The notes under the pieces are model-generated. The model ran no database searches, was not told the DNA's origin, and worked only from the letters and a program-made list of their open reading frames with translations. The translations under genes and the position numbers were made by a program. A DNA stretch of 64,000 nucleotides from Paramoeba atlantica (Eukaryota; Discosea): contig CDRNVI010000007.1 in the NCBI GenBank assembly GCA_977017575.1, positions 186,001 through 250,000 on the forward strand, in the 5' to 3' direction. Shown here one piece after another: positions 51,540 to 60,838 of this stretch. Every line of letters begins with the position of its first letter. The stretch's first letter is position 1.

Positions 51540-52595
51540 ATGGTATTAATGCGGAGCGTTGTCCATGTGTTAGGGTATGAACACCAGAAGCGACCCTCTA
51601 AGATACATAGGGCTGTGCTTGCTCCGGAATTTCATTTGGCCCGTCTCGTGGCAAATCTAACCAATCCACATGTAACTTGGGTAGTAGACAATCCTGCTTG
51701 TAAGTGGGATGGAATCAATGTACTCGAAAGCGGGGAAATTGACGAAATAGAATGGGAACACCGTGCTCTGCAAGGACGTATGAATTTTGCATATCTTCCT
51801 AAAACAGTAAAATGGGTAGATGTAAACAACAATCTTCTTACCGGATCTATAAATCTGGGGCACGAAGCGGAAAAACTTGAAACCATATACCTAGATGACA
51901 ATCGGCTAGATGGAGAACTTGCTCTAGGAGAACTTCCGCGCACTTTACTGAGTCTATGGGGAAGATTTAATCAGTGTCACGGGGAACTCAACTTGATCGC
52001 CTTACCTCCCACAATAATAGATCTTTTGTTAGACTGGAATAGATTTTCCGGTGTCGTATTTTTTGAGTCCTTGCCTTCGACCTTATCACAACTGTTTCTG
52101 GATCATAATATGCTCGAAGGAAACCTTGACTTAAGTGTCCTTCCCAATTCAATGAACATATTATCGCTGCACAATAACTCCTTTACCGGACGGTTAGATT
52201 TTTCACGTGTTCCCTCGTCAATGGAGCAGCTAGCCCTGGCAAGAAATAAATTTGAGGGCGAAGTTGACATCTCTCAGATGCCAGACTCGACCTACTTCGT
52301 ATCCATTTTTGATAATCATGTCACGCTTTACGTTGACAAAGAACGGGTCCCGCACGACCTTAAAAAGATTTGTGTCTATGATCCTCCTAGAAAGAACTTA
52401 AAAATCGGTAGCCTTCCGACACGGTTTGCAAAATGGGACACAGAAAAACATGTGTGGTACGCTTATCGTAAAAACGTTTCCGACCAAATGCCTTTCGAAC
52501 GCAACAAGAAAATTAAACAAACCGATAAATTGGTGTCGAGTGATCGATGGTGGGAATCTCTTGACATCAGTCACTGGGAAAAATTTACTGTGTGA
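51540..52595 (+). CDS. Leucine-rich-repeat protein
   Basis: 351 aa. After a short N terminus ([15 protein letters not shown]) comes the same cap as in the 33826-34494 protein ('[20 protein letters not shown]'). About eight LRRs of the LP.sL..L.L..N.L.G.ldl type follow ('[20 protein letters not shown]', '[20 protein letters not shown]', '[20 protein letters not shown]'). A polar, basic C terminus has no repeats. The longer open frame upstream begins with TTG, so I use the first ATG. No clear signal peptide. Likely a member of a large protist family; role unknown. Confidence 0.85.
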   Translation: MVLMRSVVHVLGYEHQKRPSKIHRAVLAPEFHLARLVANLTNPHVTWVVDNPACKWDGINVLESGEIDEIEWEHRALQGRMNFAYLPKTVKWVDVNNNLLTGSINLGHEAEKLETIYLDDNRLDGELALGELPRTLLSLWGRFNQCHGELNLIALPPTIIDLLLDWNRFSGVVFFESLPSTLSQLFLDHNMLEGNLDLSVLPNSMNILSLHNNSFTGRLDFSRVPSSMEQLALARNKFEGEVDISQMPDSTYFVSIFDNHVTLYVDKERVPHDLKKICVYDPPRKNLKIGSLPTRFAKWDTEKHVWYAYRKNVSDQMPFERNKKIKQTDKLVSSDRWWESLDISHWEKFTV

Positions 52596-52837
52596 GAGCA
52601 AAGTTAAAGGAAATAAAAACAAAAGCATGTCAAATATTCTTACATGTATTCTTACATCTTGTATGCTATCGTATGTTATATGTTTACTAATAGAAAATTT
52701 CTATCGTATACAGTTCAGTCATAGAACTCCGAGAGCAATGTACTATAGCCAAAATTTTGTGTTTACCGAGGTATTGGCTATTTTTATAATTTTTAAAATT
52801 ATATTTTGTATACGCGCATGCTATGTCCTCCGAAACG

Positions 52838-53009
52838 GACCCCACTTTTCACGAAGGTACGAGTTGCTGCATCAACTCGGTAACGGTGCATATGATGTGG
52901 TTTGGAAGACAGTCGATCGTCATACCCGACGTTTGGTAGCGGCAAAGAAGATCTTCGACGCTTTTCAAAACTCTACCGATGCTCAACGCACGTTTCGAAG
53001 TAATGTTTC
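52838..53009 (+). pseudogene. Fragment of an ERK7/8 (MAPK15)-like protein kinase
   Basis: The last 60 residues of a + strand frame read '[20 protein letters not shown]', '[20 protein letters not shown]' and 'STDAQRTFR'. This matches the start of MAPK15-type kinases (YE....LG.GAYG.VWKA.DR.T...[19 protein letters not shown]) including the VAIK lysine. The third Gly of the P-loop is Asp (GNGAYD), and homology ends after about 55 residues where the frame stops. The N-terminal extension with hydrophobic stretches is unrelated. It is a short partial gene copy, not a working kinase. Confidence 0.8.
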
Positions 53010-53047
53010 TACCGGGGATCCGAATAACTAAACTTATGTATTTATTA

Positions 53048-53074
53048 TTGAGGGAGATACCGTATCTCCCTCAA
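53048..53074. repeat. Tight palindrome with the gggagatac motif
   Basis: 13-bp arms TTGAGGGAGATAC and GTATCTCCCTCAA around one C. The motif equals the ends of the fold-back element at 807-979, and both lie beside a minisatellite array. Confidence 0.85.
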
Positions 53075-53202
53075 CCGTATCATACGGTCAGTATCTAACT
53101 CGCTTACTAAGGTTAATTCCGCGATCCCAAAATGGGCATAAAACGAGCACAAAAACAACTTTGTGCATGAAAGGACTCTTTCTGCATGAAAGGACAGCTC
53201 GC

Positions 53203-53680
53203 CACTTTTTCAGGTGGTGGCCAGCTGGCCACTTTTTCAAGAGGTGGTCAGACTGCCACTTTTTCAAGGGGTGGCCAGCTGGCCACTTTTTCAGGTGGTG
53301 GCCAGCTGGCCACTTTTTCAAGGGGTGGTCAGCTGGCCACTTTTTCAAGGTGTGGCCAGCTGGCCACTTTTTCAAGGGGTGGCCAGCTGGCCAGTTTTTC
53401 AGAGGGTGGCCAGGTGGCCACTTTTTCAGAGTGTGGCCAGGTAGCCACTTTTTCGGAGGGTGGCCAGGTGGCCACTTTTTCGGAGGGTGGCCACCTGGCC
53501 ACCTTTTCAAGGGGCGGACAGGTGGCAAGTTTTTCAGAGGGTGGCGAGCTGGCCAGTTTTTCAGAGGGTGGTCAGGTGGCCACTGTTTCTTAGGGTGGCC
53601 AGGTGGTCACTCTTTCAGGAGGTGGCCAGCTGGCCACTGTTTCAGGGGGTGGCCAGCTGACCACTTTGTCAGAAGCCACT
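53203..53680. repeat. 27-bp palindromic minisatellite, array 2 (about 18 units)
   Basis: Same unit as 371-705, more diverged towards its 3' end. The downstream flank 53681-53780 is about 90% identical to 701-800 ('attggcattgttttatcaat' through 'gaatccaggtat'), after which the two copies differ: a fold-back element follows copy 1 and a SINE-like sequence follows copy 2. Periodic open frames on both strands are by-products of the 27-bp period. Confidence 0.93.
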
Positions 53681-53780
53681 TTTTTGAAGACTATTGGCAT
53701 TGTTTTATCAATTCTTACTGCGAGAACGCCCACGAATTTTACTGATTGATACGACGAAACTGTTTTTCTAGAATCCAGGT

Positions 53781-54073
53781 ATGATGATGATGATGATCTG
53801 GATACCCATTTGGCCTTTGCGGGCTGTGGGCTCTCTACCGCCCACGCGAGGTTGGCCCGACGGCTTGGATGTTAATCTGATGCGTACGACCGGTCCTTGC
53901 GGACCGGTGGGCGAGCCAGCCGTAGCAAGCCACGTCTGGCACTTCACAAAGGACGGGAGTCGGAGACGCAGTGAGGCTAGGCCACACACTGACCAGCGGT
54001 CCCTACGAGAGGGGCAACCAGTCCTCCGCGCGCCTTCAGAGAAGGTGGGAAGGAGTGCTACCCTAGTTGTTTG
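53781..54073 (-). mobile_element. SINE-like structured sequence with (CAT)n tail
   Basis: Read on the - strand this GC-rich block of about 290 bp ends in five CAT/ATC repeats (53781-53796), the kind of tail left by target-primed reverse transcription. It contains a hairpin ACCGGTCC GCAA GGACCGGT (about 53899-53918) with a GNRA tetraloop on that strand, suggesting a folded RNA. It has no convincing ORF. The tail abuts the 'ccaggt' end of the minisatellite flank. The 5' end is not defined. It could equally be a short LINE 3' end. Confidence 0.55.
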
Positions 54074-54092
54074 ACACCTTGTTATATTGGTG

Positions 54093-54391
54093 CTAGGCAG
54101 GTCTTCCACAAAAAATTTCAGACACCCTAGGCATGTAGCGTCTTGTTTTATTGGCGCCGGGTGCTGAAATTTCGAAGTGCCCGATGATGCGGGCGGCGAA
54201 GAGGGCGGTGAAAGGGGTGTCCAACAGGACGGCGAGGAGGGAGGAGGCGAGGAGGGGAACCTCCTCCTGAGTCTTGGCGAGCGAGAAGGGCGGCAGAGAA
54301 AAGGGGTGGCGGGGAGAGCGGCGGTGAGCGCGGTGTGGAGAGTGGTGAATTGCACTTCGGGGAGAAAACCATATTGCCAAAAAGATAACAT
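54093..54391 (-). pseudogene. Possible frameshifted host gene fragment, GC-rich
   Basis: On the - strand two frames look coding in succession: 'YGFLPEVQFTTLHTALTAAL' and then 'TPFTALFAARIIGHFEISAP' with 'GANKTRRYMPRVSEI'. The strand is strongly C-rich, like the 5' parts of several host genes here, but stops at 54093. I cannot name the family. Alternative: non-coding GC-rich filler next to the SINE-like block. Confidence 0.3.
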
Positions 54392-54432
54392 CTAGTAAAA
54401 CATACGTTTCAAAAAGGTACAGAATCTAGGTA

Positions 54433-54598
54433 CTGTCACCCCCCCTTTATACTTTCGCCGGTTTCGGTACTTTTGGAACTGTAAAGGGGGGGGTCTGACT
54501 TTCGTAAGTATAAAGGGGGGGTCTTATTTCTTGAAAAATCCGCGAAACAAATGTATTTGAAAAAGGGGCAAAAAACGTTCACCGCTTCGCGGCGCTGG
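54433..54598. mobile_element. Possible half of a TA element related to 6419-8145
   Basis: Starts after TA with CTGTCACCCCCCCTTTATAC, close to the end of the 6419-8145 element (CTGTGACCCCCCCCTTTA). It has an inverted 'gtataaaggggggg' about 85 bp further on and a degenerate copy of the GC hairpin (54580-54598). No matching right end was found, so it may be truncated. Confidence 0.5.
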
Positions 54599-55944
54599 TT
54601 TTCTATTATTCTTTATTAGGTACTTTAAAGTAACTATTTTTCCCTACCTTTATCTACCTCTATTTTTTTGTCAATGATATGTATGCACTGTAATCGCACT
54701 ATTTCGTTGAAAATTTTCAATGTCTAGACGCTCGGATTGTAATACAGAAAGTCGCGCTAATTTTGTCCAGTCTTATTAGTAATAAGACCTCGTACTAATT
54801 ACCAGGACGTGGAGGCCGGAAAGCGATTCATGAATGCCGGCTCTGTAGTTCACCGGAAATGCGGAACTTTATTTGCGAAAAAAGGCGTTCGGGCCGCACA
54901 CTTTTCTGCCCTGGGCCATATTGAACGAGAAGAGAGTCAGATAGCGCGAGACGGAAAATGCTGTTGCAAATACAGCTTGATACCAAGTCCTATAAGGCGT
55001 TCAAAGGTGTTCGAAACCATGATAAAATGGAAGGGGGTCACGGGGTATCAAACGCGGCCATTCAGGGTCCATTGTTGCAGACACTGGTAATTCCCATGGT
55101 CGAACAATATGTTCAGTACGCGTCTTGTGTTCTGCAAACATTACAAGCTGCAGTCAAGTGGTTGGAGGAAAATTTAGAAGCAGAAACAGGTACATTATAA
55201 CATTGTTCAACAATGTAATCGTTGATATTGCATGGCTTATCAACGACGATTAGGGAAGACCTGGCAGATGTGTTTTCCACGTCTGATGCTGATGAAGCTT
55301 GTTCCTATCTATAACTGCCTGAAAACTATACCTGTGCAAGATTGTTTCCGATGTATTTTACGTAATCAGAAAAACTATTCCCTCCAACAAGGCCTACACT
55401 CCGCGACCCGAACACCCAGACTGCACAGATTCCCTCCCCAAATTGCACTAAAAGTCGACCTCTAAAATTATAGGTACATAAAGTTTTGAAGGTAGTGTAG
55501 GTACTTTATAGTACCTTTATTCTGTTTTCACCTTTGAATCACCACTCCAAGTGGAAGCAAAATCAACTCTTCTTTCCTTTTAGCGAGCACTTAAAGCCAC
55601 AGTAATAGGTCGTGGGGAAGACGTGTGCTTCATAGCTACTAAGTCATGCCTTACGGTCCTTTTGCTAACAAAAATACCTTTTCTTTTCAATTTACCTGCT
55701 ATCTTTCTAGCGCTGCTGTGTATGGGCACTCAAGCAATATCTTTAGGAGAAATAATATCAACTATTTTTTTCCTACGTTTTCTGACTTTTTTTGGGGGTG
55801 TCACATTTTGAATCACATTTTCGTTGGGTATGAACAATTTTGATAGAAACATTGAAATCTCGTGCTAGTCGCTTCTTTGGAATGCCCTCTTGAAAGCGCA
55901 AATGTAACAAGACTTTTCCCACCTGCGTTAATCACCCTTTATAG
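54599..55944. other. Intergenic region with short unidentified ORFs
   Basis: Overlapping + strand frames at 54809-55090 and 54958-55200 have ordinary composition; the second ends with a helical 'LQAAVKWLEENLEAE'. I do not recognise them and they may be a relic. The last part contains 'caccctttatag' right before the open APE frame at 55945. Confidence 0.4.
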
Positions 55945-58900
55945 GGTGACCCGGAGTTTATAGGCGAAGTAACTCGGTCATGTCGCGGAGTAGATTACAA
56001 AGCAAAACAGCGCCCCTTGTTGGTTATTGGAGATTTTAATGCACCTCTAACTTTAGTTACGAACAAGGTTATGGACCCTGCGGCCATATCTCAACTAAAA
56101 GGATTAATGTGTTCCATTGGATGTAAATCTGCGCACTCACTCTGTCCGAGTCGGCGAAAATGGACATGCGAGCTACCATGTCGAGAAAAATCAAGCCAAA
56201 AGAACGGCACATCTGTGGAAGGAAAAAATTTATACAAGAAAGTGAATGAAAATGCACAACAAAAGAAGACAGAAAATGAAGATAAAACCTCAACTAGTAG
56301 CACTACGCTTCAACAAATGCGAATGAAGAACAAAGGAAACCGAATCAAGAGGCAGCTCGATCATATTTTAGTTAGCGATCGGTTTTCTTCAAGCGTTTGT
56401 GCTCATAAAGTTCTTAAAGCACCCATTCCTACAACGCATTGCCTTGTCGTGGCAAATGTTCATATCAAGTGGCGCTCTGGAGGACGAAAAGGGCCAGAAA
56501 GGGTTCCTTGGGCCCAATTGAGGGATGAGAAACGGAGGCTGATGTTTAAACAAAAGGTTTGGGAGACTACTGAAAAGGAATCATCTATAACGTGGGATAA
56601 CTTATCCGATGCGATGATAAGCACATGCAAATCAATTTCACGAATGAGAACGGAAGACGCAAAAGAGGCGGACACAGTGCAGAGCCACGAAAACAAACCA
56701 GACGACGAACAAGCTCTGCCTAGGAGTGTACGAGATCTTTTTCTACAAAGTCGTAAACCACAACATTTCGAGAAAATGATTCAGACTCATAGGCACGAAA
56801 TAGAGGACGAAATATCACGGGAATGTAATGAAATTGAGTCTGGACTTCGTAGTAACAGATCCAATCCATGGCGTACACTACGACGAATTTGTGGATTATA
56901 CAGGAAAGCGTTCAGTATCGACACTTCCTCGACACGAGAAACGTTAAAAATTGTACGAGACTTTTTCGCCAGAATGGGTGACGGCGATCGCGGAAATTCG
57001 ACAATCAAATTCGATGATGCTCCTCATTCACCGATTGAAGTAAATGACTCACCGTTCAGTGAAGAAGAGCTTACATCTTGTGTACAGAGACTGGCCCGCA
57101 ACAAAGCCCCGGGAATGGATCAAATACCAGCGGAAGTGCTCATAATCATGGTTGAGCACGATGAGCTTAGAAGAACCCTTCTCAATATTATCAACAGCGT
57201 ACATGAAACGGGTGTTTCACCTGATTGCTGGAAATTTATCCTACAGGTACCTATACCAAAGAAGGGTGATTTATCACAAATCGCGAACTGGCGCCCTATC
57301 TGCCTAGCCAATAGTATTGTAAAGCTCATGAACTGCATGATACTGCAGCGGATTCGCCCCTCGATTGAACCGATACTCCGTGATAGCCAATTTGGGTTTC
57401 GCCCTGAACGCTCCACTGCAGGGGCGCAGATTTTCCTTAACGAGACGAAGGTTAGGGCGTGCAGGGATAAGTCTGGAGTTGCAGTCGCGTTCCTTGACTT
57501 TGCGAAGGCGTTTCCATCTGTTTCTTTCAATGCTTTACATGCTGCGCTGGTAGCTTTTCGCGTAGGGAAAAACTTAATTCGCATGATAATGTCGCTCTAC
57601 AGTGGGCTGCGAGGGATCGTTCGAACACCTTTTGGAGACACGGCATCATTTTCAATCCATACGGGTATTCTTCAAGGAGATGTTTTAGCCCCGTATCTAT
57701 TCGTTCTCGTGGTGGATCGTATTTTTCATCGCGCTCTGGATAATAAACCTTTCGGTGTTCTTCTGAAGAGCAAGGGAACTAAAAGCAGGGGTCTTCAGGA
57801 GACTCGGCTCACGGACATTAATTATGCAGATGACATTGCTCTTCTCGCCACGACGAAGGGGGATCTATCCCGGATGATAGAAGCAACATCGGATGAGTCT
57901 AAGCAGGCTAATCTTAGAATCGCCGTAGGGCCTACCAAAACTGCCTGGATGGCCTTCGGTAAGGTTCCAGGGGGGACTCGTGATCTTCGGGCGGGCCAAA
58001 TGGGAAAAATTCCTCTTGTTGACTCTTACCGCTATCTGGGAAACATTCAGGATTCAGGCGTTTCTTCGCCAGTAAAAGACCGCTTAAGGCTCACCTGGGC
58101 CGCATTTCGGAAGCTCAAGGGCATTTGGGACTCGCCACTGAGTGCATCAACAAAACTGCGTTTGTTTGATTGCCTCGTTTATCCAATCATGACCTTTGGT
58201 GCCGCTTCGCTTTCCATATCCAACAAAATGCTTCGGCAAACAGAAGTTGAGCTCAATATGATGCGAAGATTTTGCTGTAATTGTGCTAAATTGGACGAGT
58301 TTGGACACTGCTACCCTATCGAGTCACTTTATTGCGGCACTCCTCGTTTCTCCACCGTACATCGCGTTAGTCGGGCTAAAATTGTTGGTCACATTCTAAG
58401 GCACTCATTCATGTTTCGAGATCTTATCCAGTGGAAATGCAGCGATAGGAAACGAAATCTCTCACCAAGCGAAGCTTGCTTTCACGATCTGGACATTACC
58501 GAAGAACAAGCCCTCGTATACGCTCAGGATCGAGATCACTGGAAAAAGTTATGTGAAGATTTAAAGGTAGCACTCGAACCGCTTCCGGATTACGAAAGAC
58601 TCTCTTCTCCTAGATGGAAAAGTAAACATGCCCACGCCTTGAAGCAAGATACGCCTTACGATTTGCAATTTGTCGAAGAAAGTTCTGATCCTTTTCCATT
58701 AAAAGATGATGAGGTTCACTTCTATATTGATGGTTCAGTCCGTGCCTTGCGGGTGACAAACGAGATCAGAGCAGGTGCTGGAATTGTTGTGCTTCAACGA
58801 TGGACAACCGATAAATGTTTTTCCTTAACACTAGATGTTGATAGTGCCGAGCAAGCTGAGGCTGAATCTTTTCGAGAGGCGCTTAAAAGAATACCGGACG

Positions 58901-59511
58901 GAGCAAAAGATATCGTAGTACACACAGATTCGTTCTATGTGTGGAACTTCTTTCATCATGTTCGCATTCGGAGACGGGTAATAGGGTATGACCGCGTCGT
59001 CAACAGAAACATTCTACAAGATATAGATCATCAGGTGCGGAAACTAAAATCTCAGAATGTTAATTTGTATGTGTGCAAAGTTAAATCTCATAATGGGAAC
59101 GAATATAACGACAAAGCTGATGTCTTGGCTCTTTCGGCGTCACGAAGGCCGTTAAAATCACAAGAGGCAAAGAGGTTGAAGACGACAAAAGCTCCTTCTT
59201 CTTCTTCTTCTGACCCAATATCCTCGCCAGAAGCGACACTCATATTGCGCCCAAGAAGGAATGTTGACACTATTTCATCCAAACGCAAGAATAACACTAC
59301 TGCAAGTGGGGCTCTATCCAAAAAGGGTAGCTTACTGTCTGGAGAGCCTGGAGTGAAACCGTCTGAAAAAACGAATGCTATGATCCTGAATAGGCCTGAT
59401 GTCGGTAAAGAAAAAAGTTGCAAGGGAAATAGGGAGTCTGATAAGATCGTGGAAACAAAGGGAAAGAAGTCTCCCAAGAGAAAGAAGGCTTCACGAAAAT
59501 TAGAACAGTAG
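55945..59511 (+). CDS. LINE polyprotein: AP endonuclease (partial), reverse transcriptase, RNase H, element 3
   Basis: The frame is open without a stop from 55945 to 59511. It starts inside an APE domain ('KQRPLLVIGDFNAP', later 'RQLDHILVSDRF' and 'THCLVVANVHIKW'), so the first part of the endonuclease is missing or in another frame. The RT has 'RNKAPGMDQIPAEVL', 'NWRPICLANSIVKLMN', 'FGFRPERSTAGA', 'VAFLDFAKAFPSVS', 'GILQGDVLAPYLF' and 'YADDIALL'. A complete RNase H1 domain follows ('FYIDGSV', 'AEAESFREAL', 'VVHTDSFYVWNF', 'VKSHNGNEYNDKAD': D-E-D-D all present). A basic Ser/Lys-rich tail ends it. The APE-RT-RNH order is that of the ingi/I-type clades. The first ATG is at 56071; the track-style start at 56017 is TTG. 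Apart from the truncated 5' end it looks intact. Confidence 0.92.
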   Translation, partial: GDPEFIGEVTRSCRGVDYKAKQRPLLVIGDFNAPLTLVTNKVMDPAAISQLKGLMCSIGCKSAHSLCPSRRKWTCELPCREKSSQKNGTSVEGKNLYKKVNENAQQKKTENEDKTSTSSTTLQQMRMKNKGNRIKRQLDHILVSDRFSSSVCAHKVLKAPIPTTHCLVVANVHIKWRSGGRKGPERVPWAQLRDEKRRLMFKQKVWETTEKESSITWDNLSDAMISTCKSISRMRTEDAKEADTVQSHENKPDDEQALPRSVRDLFLQSRKPQHFEKMIQTHRHEIEDEISRECNEIESGLRSNRSNPWRTLRRICGLYRKAFSIDTSSTRETLKIVRDFFARMGDGDRGNSTIKFDDAPHSPIEVNDSPFSEEELTSCVQRLARNKAPGMDQIPAEVLIIMVEHDELRRTLLNIINSVHETGVSPDCWKFILQVPIPKKGDLSQIANWRPICLANSIVKLMNCMILQRIRPSIEPILRDSQFGFRPERSTAGAQIFLNETKVRACRDKSGVAVAFLDFAKAFPSVSFNALHAALVAFRVGKNLIRMIMSLYSGLRGIVRTPFGDTASFSIHTGILQGDVLAPYLFVLVVDRIFHRALDNKPFGVLLKSKGTKSRGLQETRLTDINYADDIALLATTKGDLSRMIEATSDESKQANLRIAVGPTKTAWMAFGKVPGGTRDLRAGQMGKIPLVDSYRYLGNIQDSGVSSPVKDRLRLTWAAFRKLKGIWDSPLSASTKLRLFDCLVYPIMTFGAASLSISNKMLRQTEVELNMMRRFCCNCAKLDEFGHCYPIESLYCGTPRFSTVHRVSRAKIVGHILRHSFMFRDLIQWKCSDRKRNLSPSEACFHDLDITEEQALVYAQDRDHWKKLCEDLKVALEPLPDYERLSSPRWKSKHAHALKQDTPYDLQFVEESSDPFPLKDDEVHFYIDGSVRALRVTNEIRAGAGIVVLQRWTTDKCFSLTLDVDSAEQAEAESFREALKRIPDGAKDIVVHTDSFYVWNFFHHVRIRRRVIGYDRVVNRNILQDIDHQVRKLKSQNVNLYVCKVKSHNGNEYNDKADVLALSASRRPLKSQEAKRLKTTKAPSSSSSDPISSPEATLILRPRRNVDTISSKRKNNTTASGALSKKGSLLSGEPGVKPSEKTNAMILNRPDVGKEKSCKGNRESDKIVETKGKKSPKRKKASRKLEQ

Positions 59512-59560
59512 TATCTTTAATCGGTTTTTAACCGATCTATTAGGATAGGATAGGATAGGA
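59512..59560 (+). repeat. 3' end of LINE element 3: hairpin and GGATA tail
   Basis: Right after the stop codon come a small stem-loop (ATCGGTT/AACCGAT, 59520-59536) and a (TAGGA)n tail at 59541-59560. A short stem-loop plus microsatellite is a common 3' terminus of non-LTR elements. Confidence 0.65.
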
Positions 59561-59639
59561 ATCACCCTTTTGGAAGACGGTACTTGGATTTCATCATGGA
59601 AAAAAAAATTGTGTCAGGTTATTTTTGAAAAAACATACT

Positions 59640-59750
59640 TTTTATACTTTGAAAGTAGCTAGAAACAGCGGGAACGTGTAGATATTAAAATTGTGAAAGT
59701 GGTGTCATAAACCCCCTAGGCCCCTTCATGAAAAAAGTGAGAGGGCATAC
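59640..59750. repeat. Dispersed repeat shared with 49885-49985
   Basis: 'agctagaaacagcgggaacg' and, 70 bases on, 'cccttcatgaaaaaa' match 'agctaaaaacagcgggaatg' and 'cccttcatgcaaaaaa' near 49902-49990 in the same orientation, with considerable divergence between them. Confidence 0.6.
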
Positions 59751-59779
59751 TTGTTCGTGTCCCGATGTTTATATAAACT

Positions 59780-60038
59780 ATATAAAGTTATTCGGACCCC
59801 TGGCTTGAGCCCCCCGAGCGCTGTCGCCACTCCCACCATGCGCTGAAGCGCGCTCAAAAATCTCATCAATGCCATGCTTCTCCTTAACATGGCAGACTGC
59901 GCCGGAAATCGCATCAAGGTTCTCGGACCGCAAGGTGACCCCCATACGTTTCATTAAACAGGGGCTTAGAAACGCTTGGTGAGCGTGTCCGATTCCTGAA
60001 ATTGAGTCAGGGACCAAGTTCGGAAGACCGTCGGGCAT
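59780..60038 (-). pseudogene. Truncated copy of the ORF1-like family
   Basis: An 86-codon minus-strand frame 'MPDGLPNLVPDSISGIGHAH' with 'LMKRMGVTLRSENLDAISGA' and 'GGSGDSARGAQ' aligns with the start of the frame at 47953-49077 over about 80 residues. It stops at a junction with the dispersed repeat at 59640-59750. Only the N-terminal part is left. The element family is unknown. Confidence 0.5.
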
Positions 60039-60748
60039 AGGTAATCAAAAGTAAAATAGGATAATAACTTTCAGCCTCCTTGAAAACAAAACCATTTCAT
60101 TTTGTTGGCTGCGTGCTTAGCTTTTATTCACTTGATGATCACAATGAATTATGTGATTGTCCTTTTCTATTGACGAACGATAGACAAAATGATGCAGCGA
60201 CCATGAAATCGTCGCAAACCACGGAGTACTGAAAAGCGCACATCAAATCAAAATACATGACAAAATCTCCAGCTCCATGGAGGCTGGGTTGCTCATTTTT
60301 TAACAACACGTGGCGGGAAGCGCGAATGCACTGTCGCACATGACTGCTTACCTCGTGTGTTTCTAGATATCACGTATGACTATGCCATAAATATTTGCAC
60401 CTTTATGAGCCCACAGGCTCCTTGTCTTGTACCTGATGAGCCCAAAGGCTACACATGCAGCGTTATGTGCAGAATCCACTAATGTTAGAACCTTATGAGC
60501 CTCTTGTCTATGTTCGTTGCGATGTTCGAAATCGCACCGAAACACCCCTCAAATGATGGGCAAAGTGATACAGCGACCACGAAAACAACTCCGAACAAAA
60601 GCATATTATTTTTCACATCTATAATTTTTAGTCGAAAAATTCGGGAAGGCATTTATAGAAACGAATAAAGGGGAGTACAAAGTGGTTTCCGTGAAATTTA
60701 TGTAAAAAAGTCACAAATGTTGGATCCTTAGAGCTTTATCCAGTGCTT
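60039..60748. other. Intergenic region with an internal duplication
   Basis: 'caaaatgatgcagcgaccatgaaa' at about 60186 recurs, diverged, at 60560 ('caaagtgatacagcgaccacgaaa'). Also 'tatgagcc.a.aggct' motifs repeat near 60405-60450. No convincing gene. Confidence 0.5.
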
Positions 60749-60751
60749 CTA

Positions 60752-60838
60752 CCCTCCGTCGCCAGCAATAGCATCCCAAATCATTACTTTCGTTGGGTGA
60801 TGCGTCCTTGATTTATGCACAATGTCAGTCGGACTTTG
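60752..60838 (-). pseudogene. Tc1/mariner transposase fragment
   Basis: The - strand reads 'DIVHKSRTHHPTKVMIWDAI' and 'AGDGG' before a stop, matching the conserved region hP.kvMvWG.is..G around the second catalytic Asp of Tc1/mariner transposases. Only about 30 residues are recognisable. It overlaps another minus-strand frame (60784-61380). Confidence 0.6.
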
